A stretch of DNA of 6,036 bases from Planctomycetota bacterium (GTDB taxonomy: Bacteria > Planctomycetota > Planctomycetia > Gemmatales > Gemmataceae), in the NCBI GenBank assembly GCA_016200155.1, contig JACQFG010000117.1:1-6036 (forward strand), in the 5' to 3' direction. How positions within the stretch are numbered: the stretch's first letter is position 1; every line of letters begins with the position of its first letter. The translations under genes and the position numbers were made by a program. Positions 5,810-6,036 of the stretch are shown here, piece by piece. The notes below the pieces were generated by a model. It worked only from the letters and a program-made list of their open reading frames with translations, was not told the DNA's origin and did not search any database.

Positions 5810-6036
5810 ATGGCTCGTTTCTTGGTCGTGTGTTCTTGGATGCTTGCTTGTTTGACACCCGTGCTCGCCACTCTCGCGATCTTGGCGGTGCCGCAATACG
5901 CATTCGCTGATTACGGCACCTGTGAAACAGACTGTGAAACGCTTTGCAATCTTGACCCGACGTGTACTGCCGCCTGCGTGGATTCCTGCGACGACAATGT
6001 CACGGACTGCTCCAACTGCAATGGATTGACTGGCAA
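5810..6036 (+). CDS. Secreted Cys-rich protein (partial, cut by the window end)
   Basis: Seventy-five codons are visible and the frame stays open to the edge. Residues 1-33 look like a Sec signal peptide: a short basic start (MAR), a long hydrophobic core and a likely cleavage after AFA (31-33), before DYGTC. The mature part is acidic and very rich in cysteine: C38, C42, C46, C52, C56, C60, C67 and C70, or two triplets of CX3CX3C separated by five residues, then CX6CX2C. The spacing suggests disulfide-linked short helices or metal binding. I do not recognise the family. It sits 30 bases after the MauE/DUF1573-like gene, and the envelope-thiol character of that protein fits a partner or maturation role for it. 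Too short for the ORF track and too incomplete to give a function. Confidence 0.7.
   Translation, partial: MARFLVVCSWMLACLTPVLATLAILAVPQYAFADYGTCETDCETLCNLDPTCTAACVDSCDDNVTDCSNCNGLTG

Noticed and set aside
1..6036. CRISPR array, tRNA, rRNA or insertion sequence
   Set aside because: No spaced direct repeats, no cloverleaf-like sequence, no transposase frame and no target-site duplications were seen. The two palindromes are single hairpins, not arrays.

Overview
The window is about 6 kb of GC-rich bacterial chromosome holding six protein-coding genes, the last cut by the right edge. Gene content suggests a member of the Planctomycetes (Pirellulales-like). The main clues are a MauE/DoxX-type membrane protein with a DUF1573-like C-terminus beside a secreted Cys-rich protein, a Lar_N-family protein and long palindromic intergenic repeats. 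This placement is inference from family recall; there is no rRNA or marker gene to settle it.

Left part (1-2062): a complete Hsp90-family chaperone gene, htpG, with a very strong ribosome binding site. It lies between two long perfect inverted repeats (1-46 and 1991-2046). Their arms differ, but both loops carry AGGATGT, so they look like members of a dispersed REP-like family.

Middle (2063-4648): an uncharacterised zinc-ribbon multi-pass membrane protein converges, with a 7-bp gap, on a minus-strand SMI1/KNR4 (SUKH) gene. That gene is divergent from a LarA-like protein (Lar_N/DUF2088 superfamily), whose GTG start is supported by a Shine-Dalgarno sequence. No toxin accompanies the SUKH gene, and no nickel-pincer cofactor genes accompany the LarA-like gene in this window.

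Right part (4649-6036): an AT-rich spacer ends in a TTGACA promoter-like element. It is followed by a MauE/DoxX-like membrane protein with a periplasmic DUF1573-like domain, then after 30 bp by a small secreted Cys-rich protein with CX3C spacing and its own strong ribosome binding site. The pair looks like an operon and could be an envelope thiol/disulfide module, the membrane protein serving the Cys-rich product.

The most unusual sequence feature is a run of 12 C near the 5' end of the membrane-protein gene. Gain or loss of one C would stop translation within about 16 codons, so it is a candidate phase-variable switch. An 11-A run sits at the 3' end of the same gene. These two tracts, the redox pair and the flanking palindromes are the points most worth follow-up; the rest is ordinary chromosomal content.
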